DNA of 64,000 bases from Neptunitalea chrysea (lineage in GTDB: Bacteria; Bacteroidota; Bacteroidia; Flavobacteriales; Flavobacteriaceae). Made by a program: the position numbers and the translations under genes. Positions 48,008-56,816 of this stretch are shown here, piece after piece. Numbering within the stretch: the first letter of the stretch is position 1; each line of letters starts with the position of its first letter. The notes under the pieces are model-generated. The model had not been told where the DNA came from, did no database searches, and saw only the letters and a program-made list of their open reading frames with translations. Location of the stretch: positions 1-64,000 of the forward strand of contig NZ_BRVP01000007.1 of assembly GCF_027924145.1 (NCBI RefSeq). The letters run 5' to 3'.

Positions 48008-49011
48008 AAAAAGTGGTGCAAATATAATAGTTATTCAGTTTTTGGTCAATTATTTTTTAAAAAAGATACTACCTATTTAGGTGGTTTAAGCTTGCTTGTT
48101 GGTATTCAGTAGTCTACATCTGCGCTTGCCGAATTGTAATTCCATAATAAACATTTGTTTCTATAGTGCCATTAATAGTTGCCTTAAGAGAGCTTAAATT
48201 TATAGGAGTGTGTAAGAGTTCTTAACAGTTCTGTCATTAGTAATGAAGATTGAAAGAAACTATTGTCTCTGGTTTTGTAATACGTGTTGTAGCATGTTCC
48301 TACAAAATTAAGAATACTAGGTGTTGTTGTCTCGTTTTTATAAGACAAATAAGCTTAGTGAAAGAATAAGTGTAATTTTTTTCATATTATTGAGCCATCA
48401 TAAAAACTCTAATTTTTTTTTAAAAAATACTTTTTTAGTAGTGTTTAGCTAAAAGATTATTTAGAATGCCCTAAATTAAAACGAATAAAAAAAGATGAAT
48501 CCTATAGATTTTTTTAAGCATGAGATTGTGGGGAAGGTTTCTTGTGTTTCGGTGTACCATCTGTTGGAAGCTATAGATTAAGGATTTGTTACAAACTGTG
48601 GCTTGCTTTTTATAAAGTAGCTGCAGTATAAAAGAATTTAGCTTTTGGAAATCAATAGTTGAAGAATTTTTACCTAAAACTTTAGATGCGTATAATAACT
48701 TTACGCAAAGCTTAGAATGTAAAGTCTTAAGATTGTAAAGGTCTATTATATAATTGAAAACTTTGTATATGGTGTAGGAGAGTTTGTTTTCTATACGAAG
48801 CCTTGTTGCTGCTGAAATTATAAGCAAAGTAGCGACCTTTATAAAGGTTTTTGTATATATAAAGTATAATAGTATTCTTGATATTCTTCCTAATATGCTG
48901 AGCATGCAAATAGGGATAATTACTCTTTTAAAAAGTAGTAGGGTTTAATAGTGTTTTTATGTGGTAATTGAAAATTATTTTAAGTGATTATACGCAGTAA
49001 CATTATAACTA
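48008..49011. other. 1-kb region without intact genes, containing gene remnants
   Basis: It holds a broken secreted-protein remnant on the minus strand (48106-48385) and a possible plus-strand remnant (about 48495-48740). The latter has MNPIDFFKHEIVGKVSCVSV and, in another frame, EFSFWKSIVEEFLPKTLDAY. A long minus-strand open frame (48471-48905) has a composition unlike a protein and was not called. Confidence 0.6.
48106..48385 (-). pseudogene. Remnant of a small secreted protein gene
   Basis: From the ATG at 48385 a signal peptide reads MKKITLILSLSLFV, then a stop. The next frame continues SYKNETTTPSILNFVGTCYN. A third frame reads TPINLSSLKATINGTIETN, and finally WNYNSASADVDY reaches a stop at 48106-48108. 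At least two or three frameshifts are needed in about 93 codons. Original family unknown. Confidence 0.6.
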
Positions 49012-49614
49012 ATGAAAGAATTTGAGTATTTATTGTCTAGTTTGGAAAAGCATATGCCGCTTACTGCCTACGAAAAAAAATTGATTGTTTCTAAATTGAT
49101 ATATAAACATATTAGCAAACGAGAGATTCTGTTAAAGCCAGGTAATGTTGCTAATTATACGATTTTTGTAAATAATGGTTGCTTAAGGCAGTACTTTATT
49201 AATGTTGAAGGGGTGGAGCATACTACGGTTTTTGGTGTTAGAGGCTATTGGTTAACGGATATTAATAGTTTTTTAAATAAATGCGAGGCTAAGTTTTATA
49301 TTGAAACAGTAGAAGATTCGGAAGTTATTTTACTAAGTAATGATAATCAGGCAGAACTTTTTGAATTAATCCCTAAGCTTAATATTTATTTTAGAATGAT
49401 ATATGAAAGAGTAGTGTCTGCTAAGGATGAGCGTATTTTAAGTATGTTGTGTTCGAGAGCAGATGAGCGTTTTCTTCAATTTTTACAATGCTACCCTAAT
49501 CTTGATTCCAGAATACCTCAGTATTTAATAGCGTCATATCTTGGTGTTACTCCTGAGTTTTTTAGTCGAATGAAATCTAAAATGGCTCAAGACTTACCTA
49601 AAAACAAAAAGTAG
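49012..49614 (+). CDS. Crp/Fnr family transcriptional regulator
   Basis: 200 aa. Residues ~20-115 form a cyclic-nucleotide-binding-type beta-roll (REILLKPGNVANYTIFVNNGC, TVFGVRGYWLTDI). The C-terminal ~60 residues are a winged helix (RIPQYLIASYLGVTPEFFSRM) as in other Bacteroidota Crp-like regulators. No N-terminal cysteines for an FNR iron-sulfur cluster. The ligand is unknown. It lies 128 bp upstream of the six-gene envelope cassette on the same strand and is its most likely local regulator. Confidence 0.88.
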   Translation: MKEFEYLLSSLEKHMPLTAYEKKLIVSKLIYKHISKREILLKPGNVANYTIFVNNGCLRQYFINVEGVEHTTVFGVRGYWLTDINSFLNKCEAKFYIETVEDSEVILLSNDNQAELFELIPKLNIYFRMIYERVVSAKDERILSMLCSRADERFLQFLQCYPNLDSRIPQYLIASYLGVTPEFFSRMKSKMAQDLPKNKK

Positions 49615-49633
49615 ATTTCTTAATCTAGATCAA

Positions 49634-49663
49634 TTGTTATCATAGTAAATGTTAATATTTTTG
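49634..49663 (+). promoter_or_regulatory. Consensus promoter (TTG-N19-TATTTTTG) for the envelope redox cassette
   Basis: TTG at 49634-49636, 19-bp spacer, TAnnTTTG at 49656-49663. Expected transcript start near 49670, with a leader of about 70 nt before the ATG at 49743. One of the best-matching promoters in the window. Confidence 0.7.
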
Positions 49664-49742
49664 ATTATTCTTAATTAATGTGGATTTTTGATAAAAAGTT
49701 TGATAATTGAGAATTTGTGTTTAATTGTGGTTTAGGTTAATT

Positions 49743-50117
49743 ATGAGAAAAATAATTTTAGGAGCACTTTTAGTAGTGTTGATACTTGGTATTGGCTTTT
49801 ATCTATACATGTACAAAGGACATAGAGATGTAGCGTCAGAAACACCCGACGCAACATTAAGTGCAATTCAAATCCAAGAAAACTTTAAAACTGATTACGA
49901 AACTTCTCAAGCCGATTATTTAAACAAAGTAATTGAAATTAATGGGCGTGTAAGTGAGTTTAATGATTCTACAGTAGTGCTAAATAATGTTGTATATTGT
50001 AGTTTTTCTGCTAAAATAAATGTAGGGTTGCAAGATTCTATTGTTTTGAAAGGTAGGTGTTTAGGGTATGATGAGCTTTTTGAGCAAGTGAAATTTGATC
50101 AGTGTATATTAAAATAA
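49743..50117 (+). CDS. Membrane-anchored OB-fold (tRNA_anti-like) protein
   Basis: 124 aa from the ATG at 49743 (MRKIILGALLVVLIL). It has one N-terminal membrane helix (~3-22), then a single OB-fold-like domain (ATLSAIQIQENF, YLNKVIEINGRVSEFNDSTVVL, DSIVLKGRCLGYDELF). This is the pattern of the tRNA_anti-like family, which despite its name occurs widely in envelope proteins. First gene of the cassette, 5 bp before the DUF5777 gene. Confidence 0.82.
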   Translation: MRKIILGALLVVLILGIGFYLYMYKGHRDVASETPDATLSAIQIQENFKTDYETSQADYLNKVIEINGRVSEFNDSTVVLNNVVYCSFSAKINVGLQDSIVLKGRCLGYDELFEQVKFDQCILK

Positions 50118-50122
50118 GTTGT

Positions 50123-50974
50123 ATGAATAGAGTTTTATCTTTCTGTTTTTTTATGTTTTTGTTTGTGGGCTTGTTTTCGTACGCTCAGGATGATTTATTG
50201 GATGAATTAGATGAAGAGGTTGTTGATGAAGGAACGGTGTCTTCTACATTTAAGGCGTTACAAATAGTTACATTACAATCGACCAAAATAGCTGCTCCTG
50301 GTGATTTCTATTTTGTGGTTTCTCATAGGTTTGGAACCGTTAAAAATGGTTTTTCTGAATTCTTCGGGTTAGATAACGCCACTACAAAACTTGGAGGGAT
50401 ATATGGGGTGACCGATTGGATGTCAGTTGGACTTTCTAGGCATACGTTATTAAAGACCTATGAGTTATCTATTAAGTATAGGTTGGTTAACCAGAGCGAT
50501 AACTTTCCGTTTACAATTGTAGGGTATCATTCTATGGGAGCAAATAGCTATATAGATAAAGATGATTATGAAAATTTAGCGTTTACAGATCGTTTGGCGT
50601 ATGTGAATCAGTTACTTATATCACGTAAAATTTCTGCTGCTTTGTCATTGGAATTGGCTCCTTCTTATGTGCAGAAAAATTTATATAACAAAGATTTAGA
50701 GAACGATAAACAATTTGTTTTAGCTGCCGGAAGTAGGTATAAACTTAGTAATAGGGTATCGTTGAATTTAGAGTATGGCTATAATTTTAATCAACCTGAA
50801 TTCTATTCTCAGCCTTTGTCATTAGGGGTTGATATAGAAACAGGAGGACATGTTTTTCAGTTGTTGTTTACCAACTCGCAAGCCATGACGGATAGTGGAT
50901 ATTTAACTAATGCAACGGGAGATTGGGGGCAAGGAGATTTTTTCTTTGGGTTTAATCTGTACAGAGTGTTTTAA
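50123..50974 (+). CDS. DUF5777 family outer-membrane beta-barrel protein
   Basis: 283 aa from the ATG at 50123. Signal peptide (MFLFVGLFSYAQ), an acidic linker (DDLLDELDEEVVDE), then the DUF5777 block (TFKALQIVTLQSTKIAAPGDFYFVVSHRFG, FGLDNATTKLGGIYGVTDWMSVG) and alternating barrel strands to a final Phe (FFGFNLYRVF). Function not established. In my experience this family is often encoded next to a cytochrome c and a YceI gene, as here. Confidence 0.88.
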   Translation: MNRVLSFCFFMFLFVGLFSYAQDDLLDELDEEVVDEGTVSSTFKALQIVTLQSTKIAAPGDFYFVVSHRFGTVKNGFSEFFGLDNATTKLGGIYGVTDWMSVGLSRHTLLKTYELSIKYRLVNQSDNFPFTIVGYHSMGANSYIDKDDYENLAFTDRLAYVNQLLISRKISAALSLELAPSYVQKNLYNKDLENDKQFVLAAGSRYKLSNRVSLNLEYGYNFNQPEFYSQPLSLGVDIETGGHVFQLLFTNSQAMTDSGYLTNATGDWGQGDFFFGFNLYRVF

Positions 50975-50986
50975 TATGTTTTTTAT

Positions 50987-51343
50987 ATGAAAAAATCAGT
51001 TCTATATATAGTATTGTTTACAGGGTTTTTTGTTAGTTGTACTACGCATACTTATGAAGATATTACAGGAGATCCTGTTGTGATCGAGGATGATGTAACT
51101 TATACGGCTAATGTAAAATCTATAATAGATGCTAATTGTGTTAATTGTCATGCACCTGGTCAAACGGCTTCTTTTAGGTTGTTAACTAATTATACAGAAG
51201 TAGTGTCAGCTATGCAAAATACAAATATGTTAGATAGGATTCAACGACAGAATGGAGAGAGTGGTTTGATGCCTGCTAACGGACGAATGTCTCAAAATAA
51301 TATAGATATTATTTTGCAATGGAATGAAGACGGGTTACAATAA
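50987..51343 (+). CDS. Cytochrome c-like lipoprotein (CxxCH)
   Basis: 118 aa. Lipobox FFVSC (Cys18). One heme c site C51-V-N-C54-H55 (NCVNCHAPGQT), with a plausible distal ligand M95 in GLMPANG. The layout matches small periplasmic mono-heme cytochromes. By anchoring it should sit on the outer membrane, facing the periplasm or the surface. Starts 12 bp after the DUF5777 gene. Confidence 0.88.
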   Translation: MKKSVLYIVLFTGFFVSCTTHTYEDITGDPVVIEDDVTYTANVKSIIDANCVNCHAPGQTASFRLLTNYTEVVSAMQNTNMLDRIQRQNGESGLMPANGRMSQNNIDIILQWNEDGLQ

Positions 51344-51357
51344 TAAATATCATAGCT

Positions 51358-51906
51358 ATGAAAAAATTACTTCTTATACTTATTTGTTTAATTGTGTTTT
51401 CGGGCGTTGGTTATGCTCAAAAATATAGTACGCGATCGGGTAAAGTTTCTTTTGAAGCATCTGTTCCTTCTTTTGAAGAAGTAGCGGCTACTAATAAGGT
51501 AGTGTCTGTTATATTAGATACACACGCAGGTAAGTTGGCAGCGTTGACATTAATGAAGGGCTTTAGGTTTAAAGTAGCGTTAATGGAAGAGCATTTTAAT
51601 GAGAATTACGTAGCATCAGATACCTATCCAAAAGCTACTTTTAAAGGGGAAATTCAAGGGTACGATAAAAGTAAACTTACAGATCAAAGCTTGCATTGGA
51701 ATATTTTGGGTGATTTAACCTTACATGGTAAAACAAAAAAAATAGAAATTAAAGATGCAACAGTTTATTTAAAAAATAATGTGGTGTATGTGAAAGGAAA
51801 TTTTGAAGTGGCACCTGCAGATTTTGATATAAAGATACCAAGTTTGGTAAGTAAAAAAATAGCTGATACCATATCTGTGAGTTTAGATTTTGAACTGAAA
51901 CAATAA
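51358..51906 (+). CDS. YceI family protein
   Basis: 182 aa with a signal peptide (cleavage near GVGYAQ). YceI is a lipocalin-like barrel that holds polyisoprenoid or quinone tails. Features: RSGKVSFEASVP, FRFKVALMEEHFNENYVASDTYPKATFKG, ILGDLTLHGKTKKI and SVSLDFEL at the end. In Escherichia coli yceI is coded with yceJ, a cytochrome b561. Here the neighbours are a cytochrome c and a DOMON-like protein. Confidence 0.92.
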   Translation: MKKLLLILICLIVFSGVGYAQKYSTRSGKVSFEASVPSFEEVAATNKVVSVILDTHAGKLAALTLMKGFRFKVALMEEHFNENYVASDTYPKATFKGEIQGYDKSKLTDQSLHWNILGDLTLHGKTKKIEIKDATVYLKNNVVYVKGNFEVAPADFDIKIPSLVSKKIADTISVSLDFELKQ

Positions 51907-51913
51907 TATACAC

Positions 51914-52459
51914 ATGAAACTATTTTATTTGGTAAGTCTTATTTTTTTTAGTTTTCAATATACTGTTAGTGCGCAAGATGCTATGCCAAGTGAAAATGGG
52001 GTAAACGTTTTTGATTTAGCAAGGAACGGGACATTGCAGCAAATGGATAGTCTTTACACAAAAACGCCTTATAAAATAGATAGTATTGATATGCGTGGTT
52101 TTACGCCTTTGATTTTATCATGTTATAGAGGTAGTGATGAGGTGGCTGTGTTTGTTGCAGAACATACAAAAAATATAAATTATTCAAGTGATAACGGAAC
52201 AGCTTTAATGGCTTTGGTGTTTAAGCAAAATTTAGAATTAAGTAAAAAGCTGCTTGATTATGGAGCTGATCCTAATATGGCCGATAAAAATGGAGTTACT
52301 CCACTGATATATGCAATTCAATTCAAAAATTTACCAATGGTTGAGTTGTTGCTAGAAAAAGGAGCAGACAAATCTCAAAAGGATGCTACGGGGAAGAGTC
52401 CTTTTGAATATGCTGTTTTTTCTAAGAACCAAGAAATTATTAACTTATTAAAAAATTGA
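51914..52459 (+). CDS. Secreted ankyrin repeat protein
   Basis: 181 aa with a signal peptide (cleavage near TVSAQ). About four ankyrin repeats: NVFDLARNGTLQQMDSLY, GFTPLILSCYRGSDEVAVFV, NGTALMALVFKQNLELSKKL-like, NGVTPLIYAIQFKNLPMVEL, then SPFEYAVFSKNQEIINLLK. Periplasmic ankyrin proteins act as protein-binding scaffolds. Here it may hold or protect cassette partners. Confidence 0.9.
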   Translation: MKLFYLVSLIFFSFQYTVSAQDAMPSENGVNVFDLARNGTLQQMDSLYTKTPYKIDSIDMRGFTPLILSCYRGSDEVAVFVAEHTKNINYSSDNGTALMALVFKQNLELSKKLLDYGADPNMADKNGVTPLIYAIQFKNLPMVELLLEKGADKSQKDATGKSPFEYAVFSKNQEIINLLKN

Positions 52460-52462
52460 TTT

Positions 52463-53221
52463 ATGAAAAAAACTCTACTATTATTATTTATTGGTTGTTT
52501 TACTTGGGCAGTGAATGCTCAATCTAAGTCTACCGGAACGGTTGCTTTGGGGAGTTCTATGTCAGCAGAAATTGAACTTGATAATGGAACTTCTACTGCT
52601 ACATTAACATTAACAGGGCCATCTGATAGATGGATAGCTTTACAATTTGGATCATTTTCGTCTGGTCAAGGAATGGCATCAGGGCAAGATGTTGTATATT
52701 ATAACGGATCTACTTTGGTAGATGCAAGAATGAATGGTATAGGATCTACTCCTACTACAGATACAAATAATTGGACGGTTACTAGTAATACGGTATCCAG
52801 TAGCGTTAGAACAATTGTTGCAACGAGAAGTTTTAATACAGGAGATGCAAATGACTTTACGTTTAGTTATTCAGATTCTTCTTTAGATTTTGCATATGCT
52901 TATGGAGGTTCTTCTTCATATTCACTGGCCTATCATGGTTCAAGAGGGTATAGTTTAAATGCTTCTTTTACTTTAGGTTTAGAAGAATTTCAAGCTGCTT
53001 CAATTAAAGTATACCCTAACCCGGCAGCAAAAAGTTTTTCTGTAGAATCTGCAATACCTATTAACGAAGTGAAAATGTATGATGTGAATGGTAAACTTGT
53101 AATGGTTAAAAAATCTGATGTGTTATCTAATGTAGATATTTCTAGTTTAGATAGAGGAGTGTACTTTTTAGAGTTGGCATCGGATTTAGGAACGCTTTAT
53201 AGAAAACTTATAAAAGAATAG
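52463..53221 (+). CDS. DOMON-like protein with type IX sorting domain
   Basis: 252 aa with a signal peptide (cleavage near AVNAQ). Residues ~25-172 resemble a DOMON beta-sandwich: GPSDRWIALQFGS, GQGMASGQDVVYY, YHGSRGYSL. M71 and H158 lie where the heme b ligands of cytochrome-type DOMON domains are found. The last ~75 residues are a type A type IX sorting domain (IKVYPNPAAKSFSVES, VKMYDVNGKLV, LDRGVYFLELA, KLIKE). It should thus be exported to the cell surface by the type IX system. Last gene of the cassette. The heme is inferred. Confidence 0.85.
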   Translation: MKKTLLLLFIGCFTWAVNAQSKSTGTVALGSSMSAEIELDNGTSTATLTLTGPSDRWIALQFGSFSSGQGMASGQDVVYYNGSTLVDARMNGIGSTPTTDTNNWTVTSNTVSSSVRTIVATRSFNTGDANDFTFSYSDSSLDFAYAYGGSSSYSLAYHGSRGYSLNASFTLGLEEFQAASIKVYPNPAAKSFSVESAIPINEVKMYDVNGKLVMVKKSDVLSNVDISSLDRGVYFLELASDLGTLYRKLIKE

Positions 53222-53254
53222 TTTGTTCTTTATAATAAATGTAAGAATTGTTTT

Positions 53255-53285
53255 AAAGGTCGTGCTTTTTTAGTACGACCTTTTT
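53255..53285 (+). terminator. Intrinsic terminator of the envelope cassette
   Basis: AAAGGTCGTGCT (53255-53266) pairs with AGTACGACCTTT (53272-53283) with one G-T pair, then T-rich sequence. It separates the cassette from guaA. Confidence 0.88.
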
Positions 53286-53347
53286 CTTTATAATAAAGAT
53301 ATGTGTAAAAAAAACGTAGGTAGATTTTCAGTTTCTACATTTAATAG

Positions 53348-53355
53348 TATTTTTG
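53348..53355 (+). promoter_or_regulatory. -7 promoter element (TATTTTTG), leaderless, for guaA
   Basis: TAnnTTTG match ending 3 bp before the guaA ATG at 53359. With usual Bacteroidota spacing transcription would start at or next to the start codon. Confidence 0.55.
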
Positions 53356-53358
53356 CGC

Positions 53359-54888
53359 ATGCAAAACAATGTTTTAATCTTAGACTTCGGTTCGCAGTAC
53401 ACCCAGTTAATAGCTCGTCGCGTTAGAGAGCTGAATATTTATTGCGAAATACATCCTTACAACAATTTACCAGATAATGTGTCTTCATTTAAGGCCGTAA
53501 TACTTTCAGGTTCGCCATTTTCTGTGCGTTCTGAGGAAGCACCGCATCCAGATCTTTCTGAAATAAAAGGAAAAATTCCAATGCTTGCAGTTTGTTATGG
53601 TGCTCAATATTTGGCGCATTTTAATGGAGGTAATGTATCTCCTTCAAATACTAGAGAGTATGGTAGAGCAAATCTTTCTTATGTAAAATCAGGAGAGCCA
53701 TTTTTTGAAGGTATAGAAGAAGGTAGTCAAGTTTGGATGAGTCATAGTGATACTATTAAGCAGTTACCTGATAATGGGGTTAAGCTTGCTAGTACAGAGG
53801 ATGTAGAAAATGCAGCTTACAGAATTGATGGAGAAGACACGTATGCAATACAGTTTCACCCAGAAGTATACCACTCAACTGATGGGAAATTATTACTTGA
53901 GAACTTTTTAGTACACATAGCTGGAGTTAAACAAAATTGGACACCTTTCAATTTTGTGGAAATGACTGTGAATGAATTAAAAGAGCAAGTAGGGGAAGAT
54001 AAAGTTGTATTAGGTTTATCTGGAGGTGTAGATTCATCTGTTGCTGCTGTTTTGCTTAATAAGGCTATTGGAGAAAACCTACATTGTATTTTTGTAAATA
54101 ACGGATTGTTACGTAAGTACGAATTCGAAAGTGTTTTACATCAATACGAAGGTATGGGGCTAAATGTTAAAGGTGTAGATGCTTCGGCACGCTTTTTGGA
54201 TGCTCTTAAAGGAGTTGATGATCCGGAAGAAAAAAGAAAGATCATCGGTAGAGTATTTATAGAAGTTTTTGATGATGAAGCGCATAAAATTATGGACGCG
54301 AAATGGCTTGGTCAGGGTACTATTTATCCTGATGTTATTGAGTCCATTTCTGTTAATGGGCCTTCTGCAACTATTAAGAGTCATCATAATGTAGGTGGTT
54401 TACCTGATTTTATGAAGCTGAAAATTGTGGAGCCATTGCGTATGCTGTTTAAAGATGAGGTAAGACGTGTAGGTGCTAGTTTAGGGATGAATCCTGAACT
54501 ATTAGGAAGACACCCGTTTCCTGGACCTGGTTTAGCAATCCGTATTTTAGGGGATATTACTCCTGAAAAAGTAGCTATTCTACAAGAGGTGGATTATATC
54601 TTTATTACGAACCTAAGAAATTGGGGGCTTTATGATAAAGTATGGCAAGCAGGAGCAATGTTGTTGCCGGTAAATAGTGTTGGGGTAATGGGAGATGAGC
54701 GTACTTATGAAAAATGCGTGGCTCTAAGAGCGGTTGAAAGTACAGATGGTATGACAGCAGACTGGGTTAATTTACCTTATGAGTTTTTGCAAAAAACTTC
54801 TAACGAAATAATAAATAAAGTAAAAGGCGTTAATAGAGTAGTATATGATATTAGTTCTAAACCGCCAGCCACAATTGAGTGGGAATAA
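53359..54888 (+). CDS. guaA: GMP synthase (glutamine-hydrolysing)
   Basis: 509 aa from the ATG at 53359. Converts XMP to GMP with ATP and glutamine. Class I amidotransferase domain with C79 ([11 protein letters not shown]) and HPEVYHS; ATP-pyrophosphatase P-loop [13 protein letters not shown]-terminal dimerisation domain ending in KPPATIEWE. The neighbour downstream (12 bp) is the LysM protein gene, so read-through is likely. Confidence 0.98.
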   Translation: MQNNVLILDFGSQYTQLIARRVRELNIYCEIHPYNNLPDNVSSFKAVILSGSPFSVRSEEAPHPDLSEIKGKIPMLAVCYGAQYLAHFNGGNVSPSNTREYGRANLSYVKSGEPFFEGIEEGSQVWMSHSDTIKQLPDNGVKLASTEDVENAAYRIDGEDTYAIQFHPEVYHSTDGKLLLENFLVHIAGVKQNWTPFNFVEMTVNELKEQVGEDKVVLGLSGGVDSSVAAVLLNKAIGENLHCIFVNNGLLRKYEFESVLHQYEGMGLNVKGVDASARFLDALKGVDDPEEKRKIIGRVFIEVFDDEAHKIMDAKWLGQGTIYPDVIESISVNGPSATIKSHHNVGGLPDFMKLKIVEPLRMLFKDEVRRVGASLGMNPELLGRHPFPGPGLAIRILGDITPEKVAILQEVDYIFITNLRNWGLYDKVWQAGAMLLPVNSVGVMGDERTYEKCVALRAVESTDGMTADWVNLPYEFLQKTSNEIINKVKGVNRVVYDISSKPPATIEWE

Positions 54889-54899
54889 ATTTTTTTTGA

Positions 54900-56816
54900 A
54901 TGAATAAGAAGTTTGTATATTTCTTTGGAGCCTTATTTTTAATTGTTAACGTAATTAGTGCTCAGGGATATAAAAGTCATAAGGTTGAACGTGGAGAAAC
55001 GGTTAAAAGTATAGCTCGGAAATACGGTATTCAACCTGAAGATATTTATAAATTTAATCCTGAAGTGCAAGGAGGAGTGCGTGAAGATGCCATTCTGATA
55101 ATTCCGATTAAAAACCCTGTAAATAGTAATACAGAGCTTGTTAGCAACGGAGAGTTAAGCGTTACTTTTAAAGAGCATAAGGTGAGAAAGAGAGAAACAC
55201 TTTCTTCACTTTCCAGAGCGTATGGCGTCTCTATAGAAGATATCAAAAAGTATAATAGTGAGTTGTATAGCCGTGAGCTACGAAAAGGCGAGAAGGTTCG
55301 TATTCCTATATACAGTAAAACACTTGTTCAGCAAACAATTGTTCCGGCAGCTACTAACGGGGAACAGAAATTAGAGCAGTATACGGTTCAAAAGTCTGAA
55401 GGGATTTTTAGAATTGCTACCAATCATGGTATTACTATGGAAGAGCTAAAAAAGTTGAACCCTGGTATTGGAGATTCTTTGGTAGAAGGAGATGTGCTTT
55501 GGGTGCCAACTAAAACTAGTTCGGAAAATACTACTGTAGAAGATAGATACGATTACTATACCGTAAAGCAGAGCGAAGGTTTTTTTAGAATTAAGGAGAA
55601 TACGGGATATACCAAAGAGGTTATAGAGAGTTTAAACCCTGAAGTGGTGTTGAATGGTTTAAAACCTGGGATGATTCTTAAACTGCCTAAAAGATCTCAG
55701 AAGACGGTTTTGCACAAAGTTTTAGGGGTTCCTTCTATTAATTTAATGGATAGTATAAAAAGAAATAGGGTTGATGTAGCTTTAGTATTACCATTTAAGA
55801 CTGAAGGAATGTCTATAGATTCTGTTCCGTATATGGTTAGTGAGCTAAAAACCAATAAGCTATTAAATGTGTCGTTAGATTTTTATAGTGGTGTGTTGCA
55901 GGCAGTAGATACTCTTCAGAAACGTGGTGTTGAGGTACATTTAAAAGTTTTTGATAGTCAAGGCGATGAAACTGTTGTAGAGAAGATGGTTATGGAAGGG
56001 GAATTTGATGGTGTAGAAGCGGTTATAGGTCCTTTGTATAATGCTGTTTTTAATAGGTTAGCAAATGACTTATATGTAAAGGGAATACCTTTGTTTTCTC
56101 CTTTGTCTAATAAAAACTTGAAGCAATTCCCGAATGTTTACTCTACTGTGCCTAATAATAATGAATTAAGTAATGCGCTTTTATCGTATATAAAGGTTCA
56201 TGAACTAGATTATAATATCTTAATTTTTGCTGATGACGAGCATGTAGATTCTCAAAACAGAATTACTCAAATCTTTCCGAATGCGAAAGTGGTTAATAAG
56301 GAGTTGGTAACTATTAAGGGTATAACACCATTACTTTCTACAACAACTAAAAATCTTGTGTTTGCGGAGACCACAAATGTTCCGTTTTTAACGAACATAA
56401 CTAATATGTTAAGTGCTTTGGTTTCTGAAGAAATGAATATTCAGTTGACTACAAGTTTAAGATCAGATGCTTTTTCTGCAGATGCTATAAGAAATGAATA
56501 CCTTAACAGGTTAAACTTTTTGTATGCAACGGTAGAAAAACCAGCTGCTTCTAATACATCATTTGCTAAAAAGTATTATAAAGAATATAAAAAGTTCCCA
56601 GATAAGATAGTAACTAGAGGGTACGATGTAGCTATGGATGTATTACTTCGTTTAGCTTCTTCTGACCCGATTGACGATAAAATGCTAATTTTTTCGGGTG
56701 AAACTGCTTATGTTGAGAATAAATTTTATTATCTTACGTCTCCACTTGGTTATTTTACCAACAATGCCGTTTATGTGGTTATGTATAAAGATATGGAGAT
56801 TGTTGAAGCTCCTTAA
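54900..56816 (+). CDS. LysM protein with periplasmic binding-protein fold
   Basis: 638 aa with a signal peptide (cleavage near NVISAQ). Four LysM domains at about 24-69, 89-135, 157-203 and 217-263 (for example HKVERGETVKSIARKYGI) bind peptidoglycan. Residues ~288-638 have the type 1 ABC solute-binding fold (VDVALVLPFKTEGMS, GVEAVIGPLYNAVFNRLA, RGYDVAMDVLLRLA), in the LpoA/LivJ style. A regulator or scaffold of peptidoglycan synthesis is a reasonable inference. Its stop abuts the start of the DUF922 gene. Confidence 0.9.
   Translation: MNKKFVYFFGALFLIVNVISAQGYKSHKVERGETVKSIARKYGIQPEDIYKFNPEVQGGVREDAILIIPIKNPVNSNTELVSNGELSVTFKEHKVRKRETLSSLSRAYGVSIEDIKKYNSELYSRELRKGEKVRIPIYSKTLVQQTIVPAATNGEQKLEQYTVQKSEGIFRIATNHGITMEELKKLNPGIGDSLVEGDVLWVPTKTSSENTTVEDRYDYYTVKQSEGFFRIKENTGYTKEVIESLNPEVVLNGLKPGMILKLPKRSQKTVLHKVLGVPSINLMDSIKRNRVDVALVLPFKTEGMSIDSVPYMVSELKTNKLLNVSLDFYSGVLQAVDTLQKRGVEVHLKVFDSQGDETVVEKMVMEGEFDGVEAVIGPLYNAVFNRLANDLYVKGIPLFSPLSNKNLKQFPNVYSTVPNNNELSNALLSYIKVHELDYNILIFADDEHVDSQNRITQIFPNAKVVNKELVTIKGITPLLSTTTKNLVFAETTNVPFLTNITNMLSALVSEEMNIQLTTSLRSDAFSADAIRNEYLNRLNFLYATVEKPAASNTSFAKKYYKEYKKFPDKIVTRGYDVAMDVLLRLASSDPIDDKMLIFSGETAYVENKFYYLTSPLGYFTNNAVYVVMYKDMEIVEAP

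Noticed and set aside
48471-48905. 144-codon open frame on the minus strand
   Set aside because: Ile/Tyr/Lys/Leu-rich translation of AT-rich DNA, no signal peptide or motif, and it overlaps possible plus-strand remnants.
49615-49742. FNR-box-like sequence in front of the envelope cassette
   Set aside because: TTGAT half-sites occur but no proper TTGAT-N4-ATCAA palindrome is present, so no operator is called.
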